Part shown: positions 10,077 to 19,120 of the stretch, piece by piece
Layout: every line of letters starts with the position of its first letter
Numbering within the stretch: position 1 is the stretch's first letter
Source of the DNA: Pseudopyrenochaeta lycopersici
Taxonomy: Eukaryota; Ascomycota; Dothideomycetes; Pleosporales; Pseudopyrenochaetaceae
Direction of reading: 5' to 3'
Length of the DNA stretch: 23,851 nt
Assembly: GCA_003313425.1 (NCBI GenBank)
Contig: NHZP01000177.1
Location: 1 to 23,851 of the forward strand
Notes under the pieces: model-generated
Told to the model about the DNA's origin: nothing
What the model saw: only the letters and a program-made list of their open reading frames with translations
Databases searched by the model: none
Position numbers and translations under genes: made by a program

Positions 10077-11107
10077 GATAGATTATTAGTAGTTTCTATA
10101 AGCAAGTAAAGTACAAAATATAGATTGTTAATAAGCAAGTTAATTTATTTAGGGTTGTAATAAGCTACTATAGATAAGGGAGTAATAAAAAGCAGTATAT
10201 AAAGTATAAAAAAGAATTGTAAAAAGAAGGGTAAGGGATTGTATTAGAGGTAAGTAGTAATAGTATTATTATTTAGGGGGTTAGAGAGTAGGTTTAGAGT
10301 TAATTAAGAATAAGGTAGAGTTAAGTAAAAGGTATAGAAGTGTTAGATAAAATACTAAAATACGCTTTACAGAATTAATAATTACGATAAATTAATTGTG
10401 TGTTGATTATAATTATATTCCTTATTAAGTTCTGTCTCCTACTTTCTTCTATATGTCCTCTACTTCTAAAGGTTCTGTCAATTAGTAATAGTTATTAGTC
10501 CTTCCTATACTGTACTTCTAAGGTTCTCCTTATATTTAATAAGAAGAGTAAGTTATTTTAGAGTTTAATAAGAGTAGGTTAAAAAGTGTTAAGATATAAT
10601 AGAGAGTAGATTAGTAGCAGTAAGAGATTAATTAAAATTAAGATTAAGAGTATTCTTATTAGATATAAATGTGTAAGTTTAAGGAGGCTAGATAGTAGCA
10701 TAAGTATTAAGTAGAACTAGTTAGTAGAAGGGCATATAAAAGAGTTTTAATAGAGAAGACATAATAAAGCAACTAGGGTAATAATAATAAATTTAGGGTT
10801 AGTTTAGGTAAATAGTTATTTTATATAACAAGGGGGATAAGTTATTAATTAGAATAATATAGTAATTTAATTTAGTAATAGTAGAAGGATAAGCATAGAG
10901 GTATTTAGTATTATAAGAGAAGAGTTATATATATTAGTAGAAGAAGAAGAAGTAATAGGTTATAAATTAGGTAATAGAGGTTAGGTTAGAGTTCTATAGA
11001 AGATTAGAAGATTAGAAGATAAAGAAGAGTTATAAGTAGATTTTAAAAGTGTAGGTAAAGTAAGTAATAGTAGTAAAGTATTTAGGTTAAAGGTTAGAGT
11101 AAGTTAA
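10077..11107. other. TpA-rich decayed region, no gene seen
   Basis: Extreme A/T content with dense stops in all frames, as after saturating RIP. A pyrimidine-rich island at about 10425-10530 contains two copies of a TACTTCTAAGGTTCT-like motif. From about 10540 the + strand becomes poor in C. No coding or RNA gene recognised. Confidence 0.5.
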
Positions 11108-11257
11108 GTAGGGGTAAAAGAGGGGCAAACAACTAAAGTAGGGGTAAATAAGAAGGAAAGTAGTAAAGTAGGGGTAAATAAGGAGTAAACAACTAGAGTA
11201 GGGGTAAAAAAGGAGTTAGTAACTAGAGTAGTAGTAAACTTATAAGAAGGTGTAACC
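11108..11257 (+). repeat. 30-base tandem repeat, five copies
   Basis: Units start at 11108, 11138, 11168, 11198 and 11228 with the core GTAGGGGTAAA (the last is GTAGTAGTAAA). In frame 2 they read as ten-residue units VGVNKKESSK, VGVKKELVTR and similar, each ending in Lys or Arg. More diverged units may extend left to about 11050. The array ends about 20 bases before the resumption of helicase copy A. Confidence 0.8.
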
Positions 11258-11279
11258 GTAACAAGGGGCGGTCTAAGCA

Positions 11280-11796
11280 GCAGGCTAAGTAGCAGCAATA
11301 CAAGCGGCGATAGGAGCAGCAGGAGCGCGAGGCAGCAGTGCACAGTCTGTGGCAGTGTCCGCAGCTAGGGCAGGAGGGTTTCTAAGAGATAGATAAGCTG
11401 CGGAGCAGAGTAAGGTATAAAAAGGAGGTTCAAACGTGCTGGAAGTGTGGGATAATAGAGTATCTCTGCGGCAGAAAGCAAGGTAGCAAGCAGAGCAGTA
11501 AGCAGAGCAGCAAGCAGAGTAGTAGGCAGGCAGATTGCGCATAGCCGAACGTAGCGATAGCAGTACTATATAGGCTACGAGCAGGAGCAGAGGCAAAAGC
11601 AAGGCTAGAGGTAGGTAGAGGAATTTAAGATAGTAGGCTTTGGGAGGTAGGATATCAAGGGCAGGTAGATAGTAAGGAGGAGCTAGGTAGATAGATAGGA
11701 GAGGTATATCAAGATAGGCAGATTTTTAAGCATATTATTAGTAAAGGAGTAGCTAGTATTATATATAGTATCTTAGAAGAGGAAAGAAGAAAATAG
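11280..11796 (+). pseudogene. Telomere-linked RecQ helicase copy A, right half (C-terminal Cys-rich domain)
   Basis: Frame 1 resumes the C-terminus that breaks off near 881. A Gln/Arg-rich lead-in is followed by H-S-L-W-Q-C (11341-11358), about 20 residues with a basic RYKKEVQ, then CWKC-x6-C (11437-11469). Intact copy C has the same order: His1447...Cys1452, then Cys1479-x2-Cys1482-x6-Cys1489. After a Lys/Gln/Ser repeat, frame 1 continues with VAIAVLYRLRAGAE, EELGR, IGEVYQDRQIF and ISKGVASIIYSILEEE, ending at TAG 11794-11796. In-frame TAG/TAA stops fit Gln or Trp. The C-x2-C/H/C half preceding these residues is the CPYC of 712-723, about 10.6 kb away, which is the basis for calling one interrupted gene. 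Confidence 0.7.
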
Positions 11797-13497
11797 ATAT
11801 ATTTTATATAGTATTTATAAAAGAATAGTTAACTAGTTTAAATAAGAAAAAAGAAGAAGAGAGTAAAGTAATTTAATATAAGATGTTAGAAGGAGAGTAG
11901 AGAATAGCTAGCTACGTTAAATAAGAAAAAGAAGAAAGAGAGTAAAGTAATTTAATGTAAGACATTAGAAAGAGGGTAAAGAATAGCTAGCTACTTTAAA
12001 TAATATATAAAATAGCTATAATTAGGTTAATTTTAAGAAAAGTTAAGTTTATATATAAGTCTTAGTAGAAAATACTATATAAATAACAATAGTAAGAAGC
12101 TATAGTATATAAAATTATTCTAGAAATATAGTAGTATAACTTTTATAGTAGTATAATAAGAAGTTATTAAAATATAAAAGTTAAAAGATAAAAAGAAAAG
12201 AAGAATAAAAATATTAGAGTTAATAATTAATAATCTTATAGTAAAGAATAGTTTTTAAAGTAAAGTAGATAAAATAGTAGGAAAGAAGAAAGTAGTAGGT
12301 AAAGTAGCAGTAAGTAAAGTAAAGTAGAAGATAAAATAGTAGTATGTAAGATAGTAGTATGTAAGATAGTAGAAAGTAAGATAGTAGAAAATAAGATAGT
12401 AAGTAAAAGTATAGCTAAAGTAGTAGTAAGTAAAAGAGTAGATAATATAGTAGTAGGTAATATAGTAGATAAAGAAGTAGATAAGAAAGTAGTAAGTTAA
12501 GTAGTAGGTAAAGTAGTTAATAAGTAAGTAGATAAAATAAAAGTAGATAAAGTAGTAGTAAAAGAAGTAAAAGTAAATAATAGGTTAGTGGTATTAATAG
12601 GAAAAAAGAAGAGGAAGGTAAAAGAATTAAAATATAGTATAAAGAAGAGTAAATAATAAGTAAGTATAATTAAAAGAAAGAGGTTAAAAAGAGTAAAGTA
12701 ATAAAAGATAAGTTAAAAAGCGTAAAGTAATAAAATAGAAACAAAAGAAAGTAAAGTAATAAAATAGAGGTTAAAGAAGAATAGATAGTAAGTAGTATTA
12801 ATTAGAAAAAAAAAGATAGTATAATAATATAAAAGAGTATAGTAAATAGAGATATTATAAGTAATAGAGTAGATAGTATAGTAGAAGTAATATTATAAAA
12901 GTTCCGAATTTAAAAAGAATAAAATAGTAGGAATAGTTTTAAAGTTAATAAGAATAATTAAAGTAAGTAGTAAGTAGTTAAAGACTAAGTAGTAAATAGT
13001 TTTATAAAAAAAACGAAAGTAAAGTAATATAATATAGGAGAGAAGAATAGTAAGTTATAAGTAATAGAGTAGGTAGTATAGTAGAAGTAGTAAAATTAAG
13101 ATATAGAATTTTAAGAAAATAGGATAGTAGAGATAGGTTTAAAGTTATTGAGAAATATTATTTAACGTTAGTATAAGTAGAGAGTAGTAAGTAGAAGGTA
13201 GTTTTATGTTATTAAGGTTAAAAAAAAGTAAAGTAATAGAATATAGTATAGATAGATAAAAGGGATGTACTAGGTAGTATTATAGGTTAAAAAGAAAAGA
13301 GTTAAGTAATTTAAAATAGTATAGAGGGAGATAGTAGAGTTTTAGTAGGTAGTTTTATAGAGTTAAGAGTTAGGAAAATAAAGTAATAGTATTTTAGTAG
13401 ACAGATAGTAAGGTTTTCGTAAGTAGTATTAATTAGAAAAAAAAAAGAAGAGTTAAGTAATTATATAAAGTATTTTAAGAGATAGATAGTAGAGATT
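11797..13497. repeat. Cytosine-poor degenerate repeat zone
   Basis: Almost only A, G and T on the + strand, with very little C from about 12100. A roughly 79-base tandem pair lies at 11840-11998. The motif AGTAAAGTAAT (and AGTTAAGTAAT) with A/T-rich flanks recurs near 11861, 11941, 12693, 12723, 12760, 13018, 13230, 13303 and 13450, suggesting a decayed repeat family. 12280-12600 is a GTAGTA/AGTAAA low-complexity tract. No genes. Confidence 0.65.
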
Positions 13498-13978
13498 CGC
13501 TAACAGCAAAGACCGAAGGGATTAAGGTCGTTTTTGGGGTTAATCCCCTGAAAAACCCTAGCAGTTGGGGCCTTAATCCCTAAGGTCGATAATATCAATG
13601 GGATTAAGGTCTGAACTTGCGTGGATTGCGCTGCAACTTCACAGTCTAATGCATCTAACTCCGTTGCGTTGATTGAACCAACTTTCATGACGATTGGACA
13701 AGTATGTCGTGAGATATTTAATGAAAAGTGTAATGGTTTTCGTGGTTGTTAGGGTAGGCCGTGCGCGTTTGAGTTGAGTAACAATGCCAAGATTAGGGTT
13801 TCGAGACACCATACAAAGTGCCCGGGGAGAGTCCGACAGCGTGATAGACAAGGCATCACAAAAAGAAAGTTCATTGAAGTACAGTAATTTCCGTTAGAAC
13901 GACCGCGAGGATTGCAACCATATAAGGAAGAGAAAGGGCAATTTTATAGAGTATATATTGTCTATGTAGATTAATACA
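13498..13978 (+). promoter_or_regulatory. Upstream region of the intact helicase, with a sharp composition boundary
   Basis: At about 13497 the A/G/T-only zone ends abruptly. GGGATTAAGGTC occurs at 13518-13529 and 13600-13611, with an inverted near-copy GGCCTTAATCCC at 13569-13580 and a GGGGTTAATCCCC near-palindrome at 13536-13548. These could be an operator or hairpin, or the edge of a repeat. CT dinucleotides occur up to 13682, then almost never again. TATAAGG at 13921 and TATATAT at 13952 are possible TATA elements close to the ATG, whose context ACAATGG is good for a start. Confidence 0.45.
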
Positions 13979-16900
13979 ATGGAGCAGTTTACCAGCATTT
14001 TTGAGTATTTGCCAGCACAGCGCATCGCCGTATGCAAGAGCCACCAACAGGGTGTTATTAAATCCCAGTTGAAGACCCATTTAGACACCAAGCATCAGGA
14101 ATATGTTCGCAGGACACGTTGGGAAATCGTCGAGGTAGTACAGGCAGAGGCATCATTGCAACAATGGGCCATGACCCAAGACGAGGTTGTTTACCCCAGC
14201 CCAGAGTCCAGCCCGTTGCCCCATTTGCCGGTGTACCACGACGGATTGCGTTGCCAGCAGTGCCCGTACGTTAATCGTAGCATCAAACGTATCCAAGAGC
14301 ATTGTCGACAAGAGCATGGTTGGAAGGGGGACAGTCGGCCGAAGCCAGGGCGTCCGTCAGGCACGCGAACCATGTGGGCAACCGTGTCATGCCAAAAGTT
14401 CCAAAACACCAGTAAGATGGGCCGATTGTTTGAGGTCAGCGCAGCCACAGAGGCCCAGCACACAGGCGACGCGGACGTGGACGTAAGCCGGGCGATTGAG
14501 GAGTCGTTGGTCCAGGCCACAGCCCAGTTAGAGGAGTTGGAAGAGAAGAAGAATTCCACCATCCAAGCCAACGACGACCGGTACGATTTTAGCAAGTGGT
14601 TGGATCGAGCGGGTTGGGCCCGACATTTGAAAGGGTTGAAGCGTGATTGGTTGTTAACAATGGCGACAAAGCCCACGACCAAGGAGCGCGCATTGTACGA
14701 GGTATGTTGGGCAGCACGCATGGTCATGTGGCGGGCACAGCAGGCGTCCAAGGCAAGTGTGGTCGGGTTACCAGCCATGATGTACATCAATCGGCGAGAG
14801 TTTGGTGGCAAGGGCAACGAGAAGCCGTTCAATGCGCAGCAAACAGGAAAAACAATGGTCAGGTACAGCAATTGGTGGTTGGAGATTATTTCATACATTT
14901 GGCGGACCCACGAGTTGCCCGTTGTCAGCAGCCGCAACGACGACGTGGAGGTGGAAGGAAAGAGACCGCCGTATCACATCAGTGGCAGGCAGGATATGTG
15001 GTTGCAAAAGATCAAGATGATCGTAGGGCGGGACCAGGAGGAGGATTGGTTTGAGGAGATGGAGTCGGACGGCGAGGGCGACGAGGAGAGGTTGGACGAG
15101 ACGCAGGAGGAGGAATTAGAGGGCCATGTGTTGCAGTTCATGTTAGCATTGTTGGACCATTTTTTGGGCGACAGTGAGTACACGAGCGCGTTGATCAGTG
15201 GTATGGCCGTGTTGGGGATCAGCGCCGAGGACGGTTGGTTGAGCCCGTTGGTATACACGCCCAAGCAGGCCGCCATCGTCAACACATCACGCATGTTGGT
15301 GTTGTACAAGTCGACCCAGTTGCGGCAGCAAGAAGTAGGCAAGTTAATGGCCGAGGGTTGGGGAGCAGAAGATGCAAAAGCCATGGCACCAAGCCATTTC
15401 CATTTGGTGCAGGAGATGGCCCAGCGGTTTATGACGTTGACCGATTACAATGGCAAGCCAACGCCCATTGATTATATACAGCGGTTGAAGGCATTTGGAT
15501 TCCACATCCGGTACAACACGAACGCAGAGGGAGTGGTCGATTGGAACGGCGATACGTTGTTGTACCGTAACATCCGGTTCAGCATGCCGCAAATGCGGTC
15601 GATGATCCACGGCACAATGGCCAGCACACGACAACAGATTGTAAGGGATTTAATGTTGTTGCAGATAGACGACGAGGGCGCGATAGCCAAAGACACAACG
15701 GCGTTGCCAGTCATCGATTGGGCAAGGTTGGTCGACAATGCAGCCGAGCAGCGGGTTGGGTGGAGTTTCATGGAAGACCCGCGCAACAAAAATGCCACAA
15801 GCGTAGATGATCCCAAGCAGTGGTTAGCGCAGCGGGTACAGAAGGAAAAGGCCATACAAAATAGTTTTATCGACGTTGAGGTGACACGGGCGGCGTTACC
15901 CAGAGGTGGAAGCGTGGTGTGGTTACGGGACCGCATACAGGCATACGGGCAAGCCATGAAAGAAGCCCGACACAAGTTGGCAGCGTTAGTCCATATGACA
16001 GGAGGTGCACCAGCGCGGGCGACGGAGTTGGTGACGGTCAAATACAAAAATAGCGCGAATGGTGACAGTCGAGGAATTTTTATCGAAGATGGGTTGGTAG
16101 TGTTTGTTACCAAATATCACAAGAATATCGGACAGTCAGGCAACGGTAAAGTAATCCACCGATATTTACCACGCGAAGTAGGCGAATTAGTCGTTTATTA
16201 TTTGTGGTTCGCCAGCCCGTTTTGGCACCAGATCGAGGGGGCGGTTCGTGGCAAGGCGGTAGACACGAGCGCATATATGTGGGAGCCCCAGCCGGAGCAG
16301 GGTTGGCAGAAACCCGAGAGGAAAAGAAGACGCGGTGCCGAGAGCGTCCAGTGCCGCAGCAAGAGCGCAAAGAGAGACAGCAGATGCCGCAGCGTCGGTC
16401 GAGCGAGCCAGGATTCGTGGGAAGAGGGGGCCGAGTCGGGTGACGATACAGAGCAACCAGACGACCAGCAGCGCCCCATAGAGTTGTGGAACACCAACCG
16501 GGTCAAGCACGCGATGCAGAAAGCATCGTTGCCGCATATGGGTGTCAAGTTAAATGTGCAGGCGTGGAGACATGGCACCAAGGCGATGTACCGTCGATAC
16601 ATTCACAACCGGGCCGCGGTCAAGGCATTTTTAGACGCCGACGAGGACAGTGACGGTTCAGAAAACGAAGATGAGTTTTTCGACATCCAGACAGGTCACG
16701 GCAGCCGCATGGCCGGCGGCATATACGGACGACCCGTCACGGAGGCCATGTTCAGCGTCGAGGCGAAGAGGGTCGGGTTACGTTTGGCCAGCATGGAGTG
16801 GCATGCGTTTTTGCAGATTCCGTCCACCATGTCGATGAAACCGCGGAAAGGCACGCAGGCAGCAGCAGCCCGTAAAGAAGCAGTAGAGGAAGAATACCGT

Positions 16901-18784
16901 CGGTGGAAGATGATGCGGTTGGTGGACGTAGACGCCGAGTTGAAGAATTTGGTGGGGGACCAGGCCGAATTCCGCAGCGTCCAAAGGCCAGCCATCCAAG
17001 CGATTATGCAGCACAAGAGCCCAGTAGTAGCCATCATGGGCACAGGGGCCGGCAAGAGCGTGTTGTTCATGTTGCCAGCGTCGGTGTCCACCGGGGTAAC
17101 GATCGTGATTGTTCCGTTGGTTGCATTGCGGTTCGACATGAAAGAGCGGTGCGAGCAGTTGGGCATTGTCAGTGCAGAATGGAACAGTCGACGGCCGCAC
17201 GAGTCCGCGCAAGTCATGTTTGTAACGCCCGAGGCAGCGGTGGGCGAGATGTTTGGCGATTACATCACCCGACAGCGGTTGATGGGACGTTTGGATCGGA
17301 TTGTGGTGGACGAGTGTCATGCCGTATTAGATTCGTTGGACGGTTTCCGTAGCCGGATGTTGAAGTTAAGAAGTTTGGTTCGAGTGGAGACACAGATGGT
17401 GTATTTAACGGCGACATTGCGGCCCAGCGAAGAGCAGCAGTTCATCGACGTGATGGGATTACCGTCCAAGAGGCAGTGCCAGTGGTTCCGCGGACAGACG
17501 ACGCGTAAGAACATCCGATATCGAGTACATGCGTACGACACAGCCGACGAGCAGCAAGCAGTCCAGCATTTGGTGGAGGATTTGAAGAATAAGTACCCGT
17601 TGCCCGGCCAGGTTGTTGTGTATTGCGGTTTAGTGAAGCGAACAAAAGACATGGCCAAGAAGTTAGGGGCCGTTTGTTACCATCGGGAAGTTGGCAGTAT
17701 CGAAGAGAAGAAGGAGATTGTCAAACAATTAACCAGTGGACAACAGCAGGTGTTCACAGCGACCAACGCGTTAGGGTTAGGGATCGATGCGCCGACGATC
17801 CGCGCGGTAGTTCACATAGGCACAATCCGCAAGATGCGGCATTACGCACAAGAAAGTGGCCGGGCAGGGCGTGATGGTAAGCCGAGTGAGGCAATCATCA
17901 TGCGAGGGTATCGGAAAACACGACAAGGGAGGGTGTATGGTAAGTTTGGCAAGGACGTGGAGGCAGAGATGCAGGATTTGATTGCGGGAGAGGGGTGTAT
18001 GCGGAAGGTGATTGACCAGGCGATGGATGGGGCGGATGGAGTGGATGGGGTGGACACGCGGTGGGAGTGCGAGGAGGATGAGGAGCGGTGTCAACGTTGC
18101 GCGAGGCCAGGGGTAGGGAGGGCGCAGGAAGAGGAGTGGGTGACAGCAGAAAAGATGGAGTTTGAGCAGCAGGGCAGGGGGCGGAAATGGTTGGCGGAGC
18201 AAGAGATGGAGCGGCAGTGCAGAGAAGCAGCAGAGGTGGAGGCATTGGTGGAGTTGATGGAGGAGTGGCGGGTAGGGTGTCAGTTGTGCCGGGCGTGGGG
18301 GGAAGATGGAAGGGGACATGAGTTGGAGGATTGCGTTCACGAGCAGGCGGAGAACGCGCGAGAAGGGTGCGAGAGGTTCCAGAAGGATTGGATTTATGTT
18401 AAGTTTTCATGTTGTTATGATTGTAAATTGCCGCAGGCGTTATGCAGGAGTTTTGAGATGGATATCATGGATGGGGGGTACAGAAAAAAGGCAGGGAGAA
18501 GATGTCAGTACGAGGGCGTGTTGATGAAGACATTGGTAGTGGCGTTAATGCGGGAGGTGTTTAAGGTTCCGGAGTTTTTTCACGGGGCGATAAAAGAGGA
18601 TGGGGTTGCGGGGGGGTTGGGGTTTGAGGAGGACGAGGAGGACGAGGAGGACGAGGACGAGGTTGTTGGGGGGACATTCCGGGCGATCGTGCAATGGGGG
18701 AGCGGGAGGAAGCGATGGGGAGGGATTGAAGGGAACAAGTTGAGTTGGATTATTGGGAGGATTGTTGGGTGTTTGAAGGGTTAG
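13979..18784 (+). CDS. Telomere-linked RecQ-family helicase with N-terminal zinc fingers and a recombinase-like middle region (copy C)
   Basis: Intact 1601 residues. The N-terminus has two DUF3505-type fingers: Cys19/His22/His34/His39 (His22 is where related fingers usually have Cys) and Cys92/Cys95/His108/His113. Residues 130-640 are the family-conserved region (RAGW, SPLVYTP, RYNTNAEG, FSMPQMR). Residues 670-920 hold R680 in GGAPARATEL, K712/K715, R864-H865 in QAWRHGTK, and H907/Y916. The RecQ core follows: GTGAGKS 1021-1027, VIVPLVAL 1043-1050, VTPE 1082-1085, DECH 1111-1114, LTATL 1143-1147, VVVYC 1212-1216, motif V 1260-1270, QESGRAGRDG 1291-1300. Zinc-binding Cys are 1340, 1364, 1371 and 1374. 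A Cys-rich end has C1434/C1437/H1447/C1452 and C1479/C1482/C1489, then an acidic run 1550-1561. Such ATP-dependent 3'-to-5' DNA helicases are encoded near telomeres in many fungi and are thought to help chromosome-end recombination. The ATG begins directly before the first finger. No RIP damage, and no CT dinucleotide in the coding strand. Name TLH-like; ATPase residues look complete. Confidence 0.95.
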   Translation: MEQFTSIFEYLPAQRIAVCKSHQQGVIKSQLKTHLDTKHQEYVRRTRWEIVEVVQAEASLQQWAMTQDEVVYPSPESSPLPHLPVYHDGLRCQQCPYVNRSIKRIQEHCRQEHGWKGDSRPKPGRPSGTRTMWATVSCQKFQNTSKMGRLFEVSAATEAQHTGDADVDVSRAIEESLVQATAQLEELEEKKNSTIQANDDRYDFSKWLDRAGWARHLKGLKRDWLLTMATKPTTKERALYEVCWAARMVMWRAQQASKASVVGLPAMMYINRREFGGKGNEKPFNAQQTGKTMVRYSNWWLEIISYIWRTHELPVVSSRNDDVEVEGKRPPYHISGRQDMWLQKIKMIVGRDQEEDWFEEMESDGEGDEERLDETQEEELEGHVLQFMLALLDHFLGDSEYTSALISGMAVLGISAEDGWLSPLVYTPKQAAIVNTSRMLVLYKSTQLRQQEVGKLMAEGWGAEDAKAMAPSHFHLVQEMAQRFMTLTDYNGKPTPIDYIQRLKAFGFHIRYNTNAEGVVDWNGDTLLYRNIRFSMPQMRSMIHGTMASTRQQIVRDLMLLQIDDEGAIAKDTTALPVIDWARLVDNAAEQRVGWSFMEDPRNKNATSVDDPKQWLAQRVQKEKAIQNSFIDVEVTRAALPRGGSVVWLRDRIQAYGQAMKEARHKLAALVHMTGGAPARATELVTVKYKNSANGDSRGIFIEDGLVVFVTKYHKNIGQSGNGKVIHRYLPREVGELVVYYLWFASPFWHQIEGAVRGKAVDTSAYMWEPQPEQGWQKPERKRRRGAESVQCRSKSAKRDSRCRSVGRASQDSWEEGAESGDDTEQPDDQQRPIELWNTNRVKHAMQKASLPHMGVKLNVQAWRHGTKAMYRRYIHNRAAVKAFLDADEDSDGSENEDEFFDIQTGHGSRMAGGIYGRPVTEAMFSVEAKRVGLRLASMEWHAFLQIPSTMSMKPRKGTQAAAARKEAVEEEYRRWKMMRLVDVDAELKNLVGDQAEFRSVQRPAIQAIMQHKSPVVAIMGTGAGKSVLFMLPASVSTGVTIVIVPLVALRFDMKERCEQLGIVSAEWNSRRPHESAQVMFVTPEAAVGEMFGDYITRQRLMGRLDRIVVDECHAVLDSLDGFRSRMLKLRSLVRVETQMVYLTATLRPSEEQQFIDVMGLPSKRQCQWFRGQTTRKNIRYRVHAYDTADEQQAVQHLVEDLKNKYPLPGQVVVYCGLVKRTKDMAKKLGAVCYHREVGSIEEKKEIVKQLTSGQQQVFTATNALGLGIDAPTIRAVVHIGTIRKMRHYAQESGRAGRDGKPSEAIIMRGYRKTRQGRVYGKFGKDVEAEMQDLIAGEGCMRKVIDQAMDGADGVDGVDTRWECEEDEERCQRCARPGVGRAQEEEWVTAEKMEFEQQGRGRKWLAEQEMERQCREAAEVEALVELMEEWRVGCQLCRAWGEDGRGHELEDCVHEQAENAREGCERFQKDWIYVKFSCCYDCKLPQALCRSFEMDIMDGGYRKKAGRRCQYEGVLMKTLVVALMREVFKVPEFFHGAIKEDGVAGGLGFEEDEEDEEDEDEVVGGTFRAIVQWGSGRKRWGGIEGNKLSWIIGRIVGCLKG

Positions 18785-18787
18785 GGT

Positions 18788-18793
18788 CACGTG
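18788..18793. promoter_or_regulatory. CACGTG E-box just after the helicase stop codon
   Basis: The TAG stop (18782-18784) lies inside a telomere-like GGGTTAGGG, followed four bases later by the palindrome CACGTG. A functional role is only a possibility. Confidence 0.2.
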
Positions 18794-18934
18794 AGTGGCA
18801 TGAGACCCCAGTGGGATCCGGAGTGACATTTTCAAAACAGTACAGTATAACGTAATAGAGGCAGTAGCAGTACAGGGTTTGTAAGGGTGTAAGGAGTGTT
18901 TTTGATAGTTATTTGATAAGAGTTGGGGTTAATG

Positions 18935-19120
18935 CCCGTACAATAATCCCAGGGAAGACGTAAACACCCGTACAAGAATTTGCAGGGGAGTAGAGGGAAG
19001 CCCGTACAAGGATTTAGGGGAGAAGGTAGATGTTCGTACAAGGATTGCAGAGAGAAGTGGGATGCCCGTATAAGAATTTACAGGAGAAGTTGGACGTCCG
19101 TACAAGGATTGTATGGAGTA
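18935..19120 (+). repeat. About 32-base minisatellite with core CCCGTACAAGGATT
   Basis: Copies start at 18935, 18967, 19001, 19033, 19065 and 19097, spaced 32-34 bases, with one more diverged copy at 19198. Between copies the sequence is G/A-rich (GCAGGGGAGAAG-like). Confidence 0.8.

Noticed and set aside
13500..13688. 62-codon minus-strand open frame upstream of the helicase.
   Set aside because: Reasonable composition but no domain, no start context and no support; kept only as a finding about the block it covers.
14191..18340. Many antisense and alternative-frame open frames inside the intact helicase gene (for example 14191-14937, 15472-16113, 16778-17320, 17777-18340).
   Set aside because: They overlap a complete 1601-codon gene with full helicase motifs, have no recognisable domains, and their openness follows from the missing CT and biased codon use.
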